A stretch of 64,000 bases of DNA from Tetrastigma voinierianum (GCA_016808115.1 JAEQBH010003956.1:310001-374000); one strand, 5' to 3'. Positions 21,641-36,138 are shown, numbered from the stretch's first letter. Notes: generated by a model from the letters alone, not told the origin. Program-made: numbers and translations.

Positions 21641-24600
21641 TGTCACTGTGATTTCGAATTGAGGTAAAAGGATATGTTAAATGATCACTCACGTTGCATA
21701 TTTGACAAAGTGTTCAGATCGTATATTAAGCGAAAACACATAAATAAACCACAAAACAGATTTGTGAAAATCTTGACATAATTTCTTCTTAGAAAATACC
21801 ACAAAGTTTTATAATACTTTTATTATATTCTGGATATAAATTGAGCCAAACTTGTGTTTTTCCGGGAAAATTGGTAAATTGACAAGTTATGAAATGATAA
21901 ATTTAGTTAACCCGAGAATTGTGTATGAGAACAAGGGTACAATTGTCATTTAGCAAATATGACATGAATATGAAAATCATTAAGTGTAGAGATGGGCCAC
22001 AATACAAATTACATAAGTGACAATTTGCAAAATTAAAGAGTTGAGGACTTAATTGTAATTAGAAGAGACTTGATATTATAATAATGGGAAAAACAAAAAC
22101 CAAAAATTCATTTGGTCTCCAAAGCTAGGGCTCCACGATTTGGTGAGAAAGAAAGAGAGCGAGAAGAGGAAGAGAAGGAAGAGAAGAAGGAGGAGGAGGA
22201 GGAGAAGATCGAGGTATGTATGTCTTAGGATCAGTGTATTTTGGTTCCTAGGGCTTTGGTATGGAATTAGATGCTCCTTTGGTTTTAGGATTGTGTGCAA
22301 GATCACCTGAGCCTTTGAATTTTTGAGGTTATGAGAGTAAAACCCCAATTGGTGGAAAATAACCATGGAATCATCACATTTATGTGGTTTTATAAAGAAT
22401 TGGTGGACCTTAGGTAGTGTTCTTGGATTTTCACCTAAGGTTTTGTGTTTTGAGGTTCCATAGCACCAATTTAAGTGTTGTGTTGTTTTTAGATGAATTC
22501 CAAGTTGGTTTTTGAGGTATTATGAATTATAGAAGTTGTATGGTGAATTGGCATCAAAAGTGGGAAAATAACAAAATGGGCAATTTCGGAAGGTGTACCG
22601 GTACATGAGCAGTAGTGTGCCGGTGCACCCCATCGAACAAAGTGTGCAGTCATGAGCAGTGGTGTCTTAGAGTACCTGATGTTTTCCTGTTTCGACCAGT
22701 TTTGTATTTTAGCCATAGCTTGCTCATTTCTTATCCGATTTGAGTGATTCAAGTGGCTACGTAAAATAGACTTCAAGGAGAACCAAACTTAAAGAATAGG
22801 CATTGCCAAATTCTGATCCTAAGTGGCCTAAAAATTCACTCAAAGTGGGGCCATGTGCAAGCCAAGTCCCGGTTCGACTTTGAACATAGAGTAGTCAAGA
22901 TTTGTTTCGGACGTAACTTAATTGGTCTTTCAGTGTGGGTGATTCAGGTTGGAATAGAACCATAGCACCTTAACTTTAAATGAGTACAAAGACCTAGAGT
23001 CAAACATGGAAGTTAAGACCCTAGAAAAATGAGCAATACAAAATTTGTCCTAGTGTAATCAGTAAATTGACTAGTTGGCATGAAAATGCCATAGTATGAT
23101 GAGATGTCAGATTAAAATGATTCGATTCCCAAGTAAAGTAGACTCATAGAGGAATAAGAATGAGTCTAAGTCAAAAAGCGTCTTAGTACCTCGCCGCCTC
23201 AACAAAGCCGGCACACTTGCCGGCGATATTAGTTTAATAGTTGTTGCTTAATCACTAGAGTGAATAAATTGCATTTGACTAGAGTGCGAGGTGAAGCCAG
23301 AGCAACGACACAGAATTGATATCGAAGGAAGACGGAATCGATAGTTAGTTCGTTCTGACCTACATCCTTGATTCAAGTATTTTGGTAGTTACCAATTAAT
23401 TATGAATGAGTACATGAATCGAGTACATGAATGAGTATGTGATATAATTGCTGTGGGTCAGTATATCTTTGAAAGATATCTGAAAAGGGAATATGAAAAG
23501 TGATAATTGAAACGGTGAAAATGAATGATAAAAGGGCCGGGATTCATCAGCGGAATCCGTCGGAATTGTAAAGCTGAATGATAGAGATGGCTTGCCCCTA
23601 ACGGAATGCACCGCGGCGTGCGTCACTGAACACCCGAAATTATCAATGTCCGCGGCGGGATGCGCTAATCGGCACATCGTCGTGATGGCGTATGGCATTG
23701 AAGAAATGTTCCACTTGGCGGGATCGCTAATGCGGCATCCCGTCATGATGGCGTATGGCATTTAATTGATACCCGCGTGTCGGGATGCACCAAGCGGCAT
23801 CGGCATGATGGGGAGAGACGAGATAAGTGATACCCGCGTGTCGGGGGATGCACCAAACGGCATCCCGGCATGATGGGAGATAAATTGTAAAATGTATAAA
23901 CACATTCAGAATGATAATAAAGTGGGATTCATCAAGCGAATCGCGGAAATTGTGAATCGAATAGTCAAGGTGAAATAGCCAACATTGACGAGTGCAATGA
24001 GATTATTTTTTTATGTATATGCTTGAATCTCATGAAATGATTTGTACATTGAAAGCATGAGTATATGTTGATATATTAGGCATAGTTTAATGATAAAATT
24101 CTTCTTGGAGTTAAATTGAATATTGGAATAGAGTTGTATATAGAACCACTAAGCATGAAAATCTTGGCATTAATGATTTGTATGCGTAGTGTCGAAGTAA
24201 GCAAAGAGAAGAAGGCCAAGATCGTGCAGCGCAGAGTCATAGAGAAAGTACGGTGTATAAGTGTATACTCCGTAATTTTGAATATCATCTTTTGAACAAG
24301 TGGTGTTTTGTAAACAAAAGGGATAAACCCTGAAACTTGATTTTTGTGTATCATCTTGAAAAGGGCATAGAATGCTTTTCTTTGTAAATGTATTTGTTAA
24401 TGTTTATGGGCCTACGAATTGCTTTGAAATTGTAAATGATTATGGGCTTGCCCCGAAACTGAAACAACCATGACTAAATGGATTAATAACATGTTTTGAT
24501 AAGATAAATGAAAGCGTCAGATGCTTAGGGCTCGGTTCGGATCCATCGTGCAGATCGGGCGGGATTGAATCGCCGACGGTACGAAGAAAATTTAATAACA

Positions 24601-24689
24601 CAGAAAAATAAAATAAATAAAACCGAGCGTCTCCGGGGTGTCGGTTCGGGCTCGCCATTCAGGTTGGATCGGGCTCGGGGGTCGTTACA
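21641..24689 (+). repeat. Long gypsy-type LTR (about 3.05 kb)
   Basis: It ends CTCGGGGGTCGTTACA. Inside, ATTGTGTATGAGAACAAGGG (21917), a GA-rich leader (22140-22210), GGTATGTATGTCTTAGG (22212, donor-like) and GGGCTTTGGTATGGA (22252) match, in reverse, the solo LTR at 44432-47211. No coding domain was found. The left border TGTCACTG is approximate, and flanking target duplications were not identified. Confidence 0.6.
23626..23885 (+). repeat. Tandem hairpin array inside the 3-kb LTR
   Basis: Four diverged units of about 60-75 bp, each with CGGGATGC...GGCATCCCG and ending CATGATGG or CGTGATGG. The last unit has an exact stem CGGGATGC/GCATCCCG around an 8-base loop. Confidence 0.75.
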
Positions 24690-25430
24690 TAAACACCAAA
24701 GAAACCCTAAACAGGAAACACATAAATAAACACATAAACATACACACTAAAGCAAAAAACACATAAATAAATACAAAAGCAACTCGATCACCCACACCCC
24801 CCAAACAAGAGCGAACAGTGTCCTCAATGTCTATAGAATAGCAAGAGAGGGTGGATTGAACTCCCTTGGAGATCGCTCGAATCACTATGGTGGTGGTGGA
24901 GGTGGCATGTGAAAGGCAAGGAGCTGGGCAAGCTGCTCCTGGATGGACTGCTGGTTACGGAGGATGGTTGCCTGGTTGTTCATGATTGTGCACATGTCGG
25001 CCCGGAGTGCATCCATATCCTGACTTATGAGGACCCGGTGCTCCTGGGTCTCATCCCATTACACATCAAATCGAGCGGTGAGGTCCTGCACCTGGTCCTC
25101 TAATGTAGTTGAAGGACTGACATGGTCTTCCTCTTGAGATGGCTGTGGTGGTGGGGGTTGGGTGGAGGACGGTCCAGCTTCTCCCTAGGTGCCTACTAGG
25201 ATCCCAAACCTAGACTGATACACTCTAACCTAATCCTCATCAGAGAGCTCATTTCCCGAGTCGTACACCTCCTTTGGCCTTGGTACACCCGGTTTGTCTT
25301 TCTTAACCATGATCACCTTGATCGGGTGTATCCAAGCCTCATTATCCTCTAAGGGCACCCCGAATTGCTTGCATAGGCCGTAAATAAGGAAGGTTGTTGG
25401 GTTACGGGCAGAATATCCAATATGATTGGA
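24690..25430 (-). pseudogene. Athila-2 accessory ORF, C-terminal part
   Basis: Read from about 25420 down to a TAG at 24884-24886, the frame gives PTTFLIYGLCKQFGVPLEDN, WIHPIKVIMVKKDKPGVPRP, a proline/glutamine-rich linker (STQPPPPQPSQEEDHVSPS), a likely coiled segment (DMDALRADMCTIMNN, LRNQQSIQEQLAQLLA) and the end FHMPPPPPP. Three in-frame stops interrupt it. This layout fits the extra 3' frame that plant Athila-type elements carry after pol. Its biochemical role is not established. 24690-24880 is non-coding spacer. Confidence 0.55.
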
Positions 25431-27187
<1,757 letters not shown>

Positions 27188-29486
27188 TGTGACGCCCCAA
27201 AACCCGGGGGTCCGTTGACAACCCATCAACCCGCGGAATACTGTGGATCGGGTGGCAGCCTCACGAAAATCGGGCGAGTCTCATTTGTACGGGAGGTACC
27301 TGCCGAGTCTGGCACTTGTCCGATAATTAACAATGACCACCCACGGGAGTCCATATGCGAGTAAAATAATGGCCACTTGGGCCCCTTCATCAATACTCAC
27401 AAAATACATCAACTATATCTGATAAGTTCAAAGTTAATAAATTACTCTTTATTCAACATATATTAAAATGCACAATTTCTAATACATGTTATGCAAAATT
27501 CTCTCTGAAAATTCTGACAGACTTTGCTTTAAATCACGGCCTCTAGTGACGTCGTCCTCTGTACACTCCACATGCTGAAATAGTGATCCTCGGCGAGGGT
27601 GAGCAAAGCCCGAGTAGTGAAATTTTCTGCATGGGTTATTCCCGCTAAGTACACATGTCTGTGGAAAACAATCACATCGAGCAATTACATGACTACTTGA
27701 ATGTCACATACGATCCGTGTCAGTCCTCACCGGCCATATGCTAAAGTAGAATGCGAGTAAAATATCCGATTTCAAAACAAAAGCTTTGTTTCTCGAAAAC
27801 TTGCTAGAAGTTCGGTAAAATATTGGACACTACCCTCAGGGGTGAATTCTTTGGATAACGGTCAGGAAACATTCGTAGTCTCATCAGTGATACGTTTGGG
27901 CGACTCTGCAGACAATTCTGCCAAGAAAAATCTTCCTTGAAATTCCTTTCGCAAACATTTCGTTTTTCTTTCAATTTCATGTCATGCACTCACTCCTAAT
28001 ATTCTAGGGTGTCCCACGGCATATGAAATGCATTATGCCAATCCCAACAAACTCATGCTAATATATATAAAACATGTATATACTATCATAATTAATCCAC
28101 ATAAATCATGTTATTAAATTCACAATCAATAACACCAAAATTAGCTCACATGGGCTAATTAACAAACACAAGCAATTCATTTTGAATCACTCAACATCAT
28201 AAAAATCACACCAAAATCACGTCACTATTCACGTGAACAGTGAAACCCTCGGGTTGGCACTGTTTATGGCCACAACAATGAGGATTTTCTCCACTCGGTT
28301 CAAATGTTTTGAGACCGAAAACACGGCTAATCCAAGCCTCAGAACATCCCAACCATTTACATGGGCTCTTGTAGGGAATAACATAAAGTAGGAAAGATCC
28401 CTACCTCTTGGGTTGTCGGAACTCCACGAATCGGTGTCCCGCAGCGTGGCCCTCGCCCGCATCGGTCCGACTTTGCTTCTTTGCTCCATCGAGCAGATGG
28501 TCGAGCAATGCAAATCTAGAGAGAAAGAGCTCTCTCTATAAAACTGAACCAGCGACTCTTGCCTCTCATTCCCGACCCTCTTGCCCGTTTTGTGTTTTTT
28601 GGAGAAGAAGATCATTATTTGCTTTATCTTGTGCCATTAACCTTTTCATAATTCCCGTCTTGTCCCTTTTGATTTTTGACACCTTGAAAACTAATCACAA
28701 GCCATGTCTCATCATATACAATCATGCAGCGTGTGTCGTGAATACATGTAGTGGGTGAGTCCTTGTCGCGTATCAGCGGCCGTTTCATTTTGACTACCGA
28801 TGCACCGGCGATGAAATTCAAGCGTCTCGGAGTCCTACGAAATTCGACATGGTAGCTAGATTTCACGAGATGATTCCAACGGTGAAGTCCGTTTCATCAT
28901 CTGAGATCTAGAAAAATTCCGGATTTTGACCAAAATTACCATTTTGCCATTTTTCAAAAAATTAGATTTTCTCGGGGTTTCACAATTGGTTTATAATGTA
29001 GGCATTTGTCTAACCTTCTTAGATGATGCCTAATGTGAATTAATGCATTAATTTTACATGAATTAGTGCAAATTCCTTAAAACAATCATGATAAATATGT
29101 GAAAGAACATGATGTGTATAAATGTTATATGTCAATGAATATTTCATGATCACATATGTGACACGATTCCCTTTGTATGTATGATTCTTTGTATGATCAT
29201 AATAATTGATTTTAAGAATGGAATTTATGTTAAGAATACTGGATGACTAATCTGGAAACATAAATAACTGAATGCATGCTTATGTCCGGGTAGTGGATAG
29301 ATAGGCATGCCTATAGAAATCTATGATGCTGCAGCTTACCATTTTGTAGGCCCCGTTTGGGTCATACTCTGCTCTGTTATCCTTTGTCACCTTGCAGGTG
29401 ATGTACTCTGGTACTTATTGTTACTGTTCCGTTATCATTTCCATTGGAAGATACGAGCATAAGACCGGTTATAAAAACAAAACAAA

Positions 29487-29553
<67 letters not shown>

Positions 29554-30146
29554 GAATAACAAGCGCATGCAAGTGCTTCTGAGATATATGTGTTATGCGT
29601 AATGAACAACAAGATCATGAAAATGATTAATATACTGAATTATTATGGCTTTGTACTGTTATATTTATTTGTTATACTGTGACAAATGAATAATGTATTA
29701 TCAAATATATGTATATATGGTCCCCACTAAGCTATAAGCTTAGTACGGGTGTTTTGTCCATGGGTTTTTAAAATTTAAGCGGCCCAGCTAAAGGCAATCT
29801 CACATCTGTTGGGCCGACACACTATAGGACATCGGGGTAGATCTTGAATTTGGAGAAATATTGTACATATCATATTTTGTGGCATGTAAATAATAATTTT
29901 ATATAAACCCTATAATGGGGCTTTGCAATTTTTTGTAAGAATATGAGCTTAAACTTTTACAATTCTGATAAGCCTGAGATTTCCAAAAAATTATAATCTA
30001 GATAAAAAAATAAAATAAAAAAATTATTGTCAGGATTATTTAAGTTAATCAGGTTTGAAGTTCTCAGCATTGTGACAACCCTCACCTAACAGAGTGGGCC
30101 CTCCACATTGGTAGAAGGTGCACTGTGTTTCAATTGGGGGGGTCAC
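27188..30146 (-). repeat. Long gypsy-type LTR (about 2.96 kb)
   Basis: Plus-strand ends are TGTGACGCCCC and GGGGGGGTCAC; ATTGG precedes it and ACTGG follows, a 4/5 target duplication. On the minus strand a leader (about 28540-28400, TTTTATAGAGAGAGC then a donor-like AAGAGGTAGG) resembles those of the other long LTRs. No gag or pol was found, so this is probably a solo LTR inserted in copia-B. Confidence 0.6.
29491..29551. repeat. (TA)n microsatellite inside the LTR
   Basis: Alternating A and T for about 61 bp. Confidence 0.95.
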
Positions 30147-30293
30147 ACTGGTTCTCCATACCAGAATGGTGTAGCATAAATGAGGAACATGACCCTATTA
30201 GACATGGTGCGTAGCATGTTACGTAGCTCTAAGCTACCTAAAATATTGTGGTCTGAAGCTCTTAAAACAAATGCGTATATATTGGCGGGTTCA
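30147..30293 (+). pseudogene. copia-B integrase fragment (left piece)
   Basis: The frame reads TGSPYQNGVA, then RNMTLLDMVRSMLRSSKLPK, ILWSEALKTNAYIL. This is the end of a copia integrase core (the QNGVAERRN...LLDMVRSM region contains the catalytic glutamate in intact copies). It stops at GGGTTCA at 30293, where the Athila-1 LTR begins, and resumes at 42839 with TKA, matching the expected ILNRVPTKA order. There are two disabling changes in the first 15 codons (a stop where the ER should be). Confidence 0.75.
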
Positions 30294-31611
30294 CGATTCG
30301 TGCCCGCGATAGGTGCACGGAATCAGCAAATTTGTATCTGGGTTCTTATTGTCGTAGCGGAGCTCTTTGCGTTATAGTGGCCTAGGTCGAACTCGAGGAT
30401 GGGTTTTTCTTCATGCTAAATGAGTCACAGTTGATTGAAATTAATGTTTCTACTTTGGATTTGGGGTTTTGGTAAAAACAGTGAGGTTGATGGCTGGAAA
30501 AACTGTAACTGTAGAGAAATAAAGTGTAAAAGAACTCCTTGAAGTTTCGGACCACTAGGCTTAGGGTTCTAAGGTAACTATAATGTCCTCAGGTCCTTTT
30601 CCTCGCACTAGGGAGGATGACCTATAGTCATTTCCCGAGTCGGATCTAGGTTTGGCTATAAAAGCCCGGATACAAAGTTTCCTTCCTAGTATCTGAATTT
30701 ATGACCCATTAATGTTTCAGCGATTTAGAACCATCCGGTGGATCTAGCCTATAGGAGCTAATAAATGCTAATTGAGCATCGAGTGGATCTAGCAATAAGT
30801 ATCCACTAAGCCCGAAACTTGCTAGAGTACTAACCACTCTAGGGTACATCACGGGGATTGAACCCACATGTGAGATACGAAACATAATGATAATAGATGC
30901 AACGTTGGTAACAAAGGGCGGAGTGTATTACCTCAAACCTTTAACCCAGCGGCCCTCCTCTTCAAGGATAGAGGAGGTTAGCCAAACATCCTTGAGTTGT
31001 CATCCTCAAGGGTGTTTAGCGGAGTGAGAAAAATACGAGAAAGAGAGAAAGTGAAAGAGAAAGTTGCAGGCCAAAAGGTGAAAGCTTTGGCGCCAATTTA
31101 TTGATAAGCTAAATTTGTTACATGAGCTTGGCGAGGCTTATATAGTGCTCGAGTCAAAGGGAGAGTACATAAAAGCATGAAAGAACGGAAGTTACATTAA
31201 GGACATTTTGGTAAAAGCCCTGTGTCTGGTCCAACGGTCGACCACGGCATACGGGGCAACTGCGAATTTTCGTAGGTTGCGAAAATTCGCAACCTACGAA
31301 ATTGAGCATGTTGCGAAAATTTCGCAACATTGCAAAATTCTATTTGCTTTTCTCTCATAGCAGTTTAGCTCCAAGGAATTGCCCTTACGATTTGCATGCG
31401 GCTTGAGTTAGGCTCGGGTTCATCGTATTTGAATCGACATGAAGAATATGGTGTAATTGGTATGCAAAACTACAAAAATATCCACAAAATATGATCAATA
31501 GTATAGTTGGGACCTCAATGTATCAATTAGGTTATTTAAGTTGATTTGTACACAAAAAGTGCTCATAACCTGCAATAAACAGGGCTTAAAAGCAGCATTT
31601 AGGCGCTGTCA
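30294..31611 (-). repeat. Athila-1 LTR, left copy (3' LTR)
   Basis: About 1.32 kb. It matches 40785-42831 along its length (for example TTCATCGTATTTGAATCGAC at 31420 and 42628, and GACCATTAATGTTTC-type phrases) apart from the 0.78-kb insertion in the right copy. Differences include many single-base gaps. Confidence 0.85.
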
Positions 31612-32989
31612 ACTCACTGAGCCGGCGTTTGCTGGTCCATAGCGGCGATGAAGGAAGAGAAGCGGATAAGTTGTGCTATCTGAAAGGGGATGGTATTTTC
31701 AAAGTGTGTATGGACAAGTAATGCCTCCCTCGATGTGAATGATTGAGACCACGCACGATAACCAGCAGGAGAGTGATAAATGCCATACGGGACGAGTTTG
31801 GAAGAGTATCTATCCCGAGGAATCAACTAAAACTTCCACGAAATCTAAGTGTTTATGTGATCGATTTTCCAACGATAACTTTGCTAAATTGCTCTCCCCA
31901 GCCAAGTTCTTGCCAAATCCTAGCACCTTGACCGACCTAAGCTAATACGGTTCCACTCTTTTTGTCTGCTTCTTTTGTATCGTAGGATGCAATCTTTGTC
32001 GACCTCACCAAAGTCCATAACGAGGTTCCGCAGAGATGACTCTGACCAACTAAGGCTTAGGGCATCTGAGTCATGAGGATCTCTCGGCCACTATCTCCTC
32101 GGGTTTCACTTAGTGGACTCGAATGATTCGAAATTCAGCACCTACGACTCATTGAAACCTCACCCATCCACCCATGTAGCGAGCACTAAGTCGGTGGCTC
32201 CTAACCAACTAAGGCTTAGGGCACCAGGCTTTAAAGACTTTCGCCGTAAACCCCTCGGACCGTGCTCGGGTTTCAAGGTAAAGCGTCGCGGCTTTTCTCT
32301 TCTCTTTTCTTCTTTTTCTTTTTCTTTTCTTTTTCTTTTCTCTTTTTTTATTTTGGAAGTGCGTTGGCCTTCTATTCTAGGAACCATAACCTTTTTACAA
32401 GTAATTAGAATAAAACTAAGGTAGGTTTGCACGATAAGGGAGTTATGCAGTTTCTTAGGTTATTATAGAAAACTGATGTGCACAGTGTGTAGTTAGCTAA
32501 AGGTGGAAGAAAAATATTGAATATCAGGGGACTTCAACTGACCAACCACTTAATCATGCATGGAACAAATCTAGTATCAATGGCATTGGGTAGTGTTTCA
32601 ATTTCTCAACTTAAAGGAAAGGCAAAACCACAAAAAAAAATGAGGGCAAAAATGTTGCAAATGAGTTAAGAAATTAAACTGTCTTATATGTATAACAGTG
32701 TGTATCACTAAATTTTCAACTTTTTCAAAAACAACTTTCGACGAAGCAAAAGCGAAGCCAGCTAAACATCTGAAAATGGGCTTTGCTTATACATGCAGTA
32801 GGTTCGAAAAGTGTAAAACAAACAAATATCTACAGTATAAGAAAATCACTTCATAAAACAACTCTCCCCCAACCAAGTGTACCATTGACCGCAATGGGGT
32901 GTGGATTGGAAGGTAGTGGAGGAAGTGCTACCTCGGTCGATAGGCCGGTGAAGGCGTCCTCGGCACAGACGGTGAGGAGTCTTCAGCTG
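31612..32989 (-). mobile_element. Athila-1 3' non-coding spacer
   Basis: No domain was recognised. It includes a CTTTT-rich run (32285-32350) and the ACTAAGGCTTAGGGCA phrase twice (32048, 32205). No convincing polypurine tract is adjacent to the LTR at 31611. Confidence 0.5.
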
Positions 32990-34970
32990 TAGCGAATTAG
33001 GCTGTACTACAGCTATTTAGCACATCCGAGTGCGGGGGGCTAGTGGAGGAGGGTTGGTTACGCGGAGTAGAGGCGAGAGCTGGCAGTGTACATACGGGGA
33101 GATCGCAGGGAGACCCAGGTGACTTTGGATCTACATAAGGATGGCTTGATTTTATGCTAGTATAGCGCTAGTCTGAGCCATGGCAGCCTCAGTGCGAGTC
33201 ATCCTATCCGCTAGGGCTGCATGGGCAGTCGCAAATGATGCCAATGTGGTGGAGAATGTGCGAACTGCATCCATGATGGTCAAAAAGTCCCGGGTGGAGA
33301 TGGTGATGGGGGCTGGCTGGTGTCGCGGATGCTTTCGGCCAATGATATCTGAATAGGCGGAGTGGGCATGGTGGTCGGGGGCCGCAGGAGGACGGATGGC
33401 ACAGGCGGAGGGCCTTTGGAGCGATGGTAGCCCGGGTTAGGCTGGAGCTGGGGCTCCTTAATGTGCTCTCTTGTAGGGGGTGGTCCTCGGGTGGGAATAT
33501 CGGCAATTTGGGTTGGTCTCATTTGAGTCGGAGCGGCAAATGAGAGCGAGGCATAGTGTGCCACCGATCAACGGTGGGGGCGGCCTCGCGGTCGGCGGCG
33601 CTCCAATCTAGGCTCCTCAGGGAAGCCGATATGCTCTAACACCTGGCACAAGAGTCTCGGGAATAATAGAGGTGTGGCCTCAGCTTGGGGTAAACTCCTG
33701 CGATGGACCTTGTCCTCGAAGTGGAACAAGGATGTCATAATAAGCTCCGATGGGCTGAATCAAAAGCCCTCTGATATACGGTATAGGGCCTCCAAGATGG
33801 CTCATCTCCTCTGGACTATATGCTGGAGCGGGAAAAGATTAGACCCATGAAATGTGAGTGCATAAGGCAGCATCTTGCGGCGAGGCTGCTCTTGAGCGAG
33901 GTGTGTCGGCGGTAGTGTCCTGAAGAGAAATTTGGACCATCTCCTGGGGCGGGGATGGGGTGCGCCTATAGTGCGAGTTGGCAAGGACCATCATTCCCGG
34001 TAAAGGCCAGTATCCACGTAGACGGTCGATGGAGAAATGAAGAGCTGTTTGGTTGGGCTCGCGCCGGGAAGTCATCGTGTTGTAGAACTCAATGACCACC
34101 CGAGGGTAGAAAAATTGACGGGGTGTCATGAACGGCTCCCGGGAAGTCACCTAGCTGCGCTAAAACGTATCGAGTCTCGAAGACTCGGGTCTTAGGAAAA
34201 GTCAGGAGATCCTTAATAAACCTGCGCATGTAGATCCCTCTCCATGCGTCGACCCATTCCCCAAAATGGGGTTGCAAAGGAAATATGGCGCGATGATGGC
34301 GGGGACCGGTCAGGATGGGGGCTCCCGGCAATGCCACCGATGGGGTGGTGTGGCTCCTTGAGCCTCGGCTGGAAGACTCCCACAGGCCCCGAGGTCCTGT
34401 CTCTCTTAGACAGTGGGGCCCCACGGGCTGGCCTGGGATGTGATGGGGTAGGCGGAGTGGGACCAACCCAAGTGTGGTATCTCCTCGAGAGCGCGGGGCC
34501 ATGGAGAGGAGCCCACGATGGGGCTGCTCTGGTGCGGTGGTGAAGAGGCGACGTGGTGGGGTACGCGGAGCGCGATGGCCGCGGCCGGTTGGGGCTGCGG
34601 CAGCAACGAGAGGAAGGCTGGGGCGGCGGGGCGGTGGCGAAATTTGGAGCGCCGACGGGGGAGGAGGCTAGCACCCAGGCCGACCATGACCACAGCGGGT
34701 CTTCACCATGGTTGGGCTAGAGGAGGGAGAGGAAGGTGGAAAGGGGAATTTCAAGCGGGAAAGGTTGAGTAGAAAATGGGAAGGTGGAGGTTTATATAGG
34801 CTAGGGGGGGTGGTAAGTAAAGTGAAGGTCTTGCTGGAGATTAATGGCATCAAGTGCCTATAAAATGGCCTCCTCAAAAAGGAATGCAAAATTTTGGAGG
34901 GTTGTAGGAATCGGAGCGTCGCAGAGGAAGATGAAAGGGTAGGGAGATGAGCAATTGGCTGAAATTCCAC
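32990..34970 (-). pseudogene. Athila-1 accessory ORF (plant transposon protein domain)
   Basis: Several overlapping open frames on the minus strand spell one protein interrupted by frameshifts. The N-terminal part (about 34690-34480) is proline/arginine-rich. The conserved core is at about 34260-33840: WRGIYMRRFIKDLLTF, REPFMTPRQFFYPRVVIEFY, MTSRREPNQTALHFSIDRLRG, then SNLFPLQHIVQRR. This matches the uncharacterised domain that plant Athila-type elements carry after pol (annotated in databases as a putative plant transposon protein). The C-terminal part (to about 33100) is proline-rich (PISPYVDPK near 33130). Its function is unknown; older literature calls such frames env-like by position, but I see no signal peptide or transmembrane segment. 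The strand shows high G+C compared with surroundings. Confidence 0.55.
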
Positions 34971-35193
34971 ATGTTCATGAATTTGTAACTAGAAATTCGA
35001 CTCAAAAGCTGCTCCCAACCCCTGCTTTTTGCAAAAGCAAAAATTAAGCCAAAAAGTGGTAAAAGACAAGCTTAAAAGAAAATTTGCAAAGGAAAAACAA
35101 ACCAAACAACTTAAAGACACAAAAGGGCTAAAATTAAGCGATTAAGTGACTTACGAGATCTTTGCGAAGTCACTCCACGAATGTGTTGGAGGT

Positions 35194-36138
35194 TCATGGA
35201 GGGTCAAGGAGGGGGATTTCTCGTATGCGGTGAGTGTTGGGCTGCATATGGCCCGGCCTTTGGCCATTAACCTTGAACACTCGATTGTCTTTGGCATTGA
35301 GCAAGTCTACTGAGCCATTGAGGTAAACTTCTTGGATGGTGAATGGCCCAGTCCATCTTGATTTAAGCTTGCCTGGAAAGAGGTGGAGCTTGGAATCATA
35401 GAGCAATACTTGGTCCCCTTTTTGGAAATGTTTGCGAGCTATCAGCTGATCATGCCACCTCTTCAGCTTATCTTTTGCAATTTTTGAGTTGAGGTAGGCA
35501 TCATTTCCCAATTCTTCTAGCTCGTTGATATCGAGGAGCCTTTTGAGACCAGCTCTGCCCATGTCCAAGTTCAATTTTCTTATTGCCCACCATGCCTTGT
35601 ATTCAATTTCCACAGACAAGTGACAAGCTTTGCCATAAACCAGGAGATAAGGAGACATGCCCATAATGGTCTTGTAGGTTGTCCTGTATGCCTAGAGAGA
35701 GTCAAGCAACTTGAGAGACCAATCTTTTCGGTTAGAATTTACCACTTTCATCAGTATTGTCTTGATCTCTCTATTGACTAGTTCAACCCGGCCACTGGTC
35801 TGAGGGTGGTATCGGGTGGCTACTTTATGCTTGACGCCATACTTAGTGAGGAGGATCTCAAAAGGTTTGTTGCTGAAATGCGAACCTCCATCACTAATTA
35901 TGGCTTTGGGGACCCCAAATCTAGAGAATATATTCTCCTTCAAGAATTTCAGTACCACCCTATGGTTTGCTCCCTCTGACCTTGTACCTGACACATAGTC
36001 GACTCCGCCCAAAATGTAGAAGTATCGAGGAGGAAGGGAATGGTCCGTAAATCGATCCCCATACATGAAAAGGTTAACTACCAAAATCGGGTTTAAGGCA
36101 TCATGCTTAATGGCGAAATCTTCCCCAACCTTTGGCAT
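35194..36138 (-). pseudogene. Athila-1 integrase
   Basis: Two adjacent frames (36138-35692 and 35664-35194) are separated by one TAG and otherwise intact. The catalytic triad is visible: Asp in YILGGVDYVSG, Asp in AIISDGGSHFSN, Glu in SGRVELVNREIK. After the core comes AYRTTYKTIMGMSPYLLVYGKA, a linker (LELGNDAYLNSKIAK-type), and the C-terminal SRWTGPFTIQEVYLNGSVDLL with the end FKVNGQRPGHM. The zinc-binding part is upstream near 36150-36350 (ECPWRPLASLK, YHVCECK). This is the best preserved enzyme domain in the window; one stop, the broken upstream frames and the missing RT frame keep it inactive. Confidence 0.85.

Noticed and set aside
23626..23885. CRISPR-like array
   Set aside because: Units are diverged tandem repeats without unique spacers and lie in a plant LTR.
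32113..32432. Lys/Glu-rich and Ser/Phe-rich frames on both strands
   Set aside because: Created by the CTTTT-rich run in the Athila-1 spacer; no homology recognised.
34213..34772. Overlapping plus-strand open frames in the G+C-rich stretch
   Set aside because: Shadows of the minus-strand accessory ORF; stop codons are rare there because of base composition.
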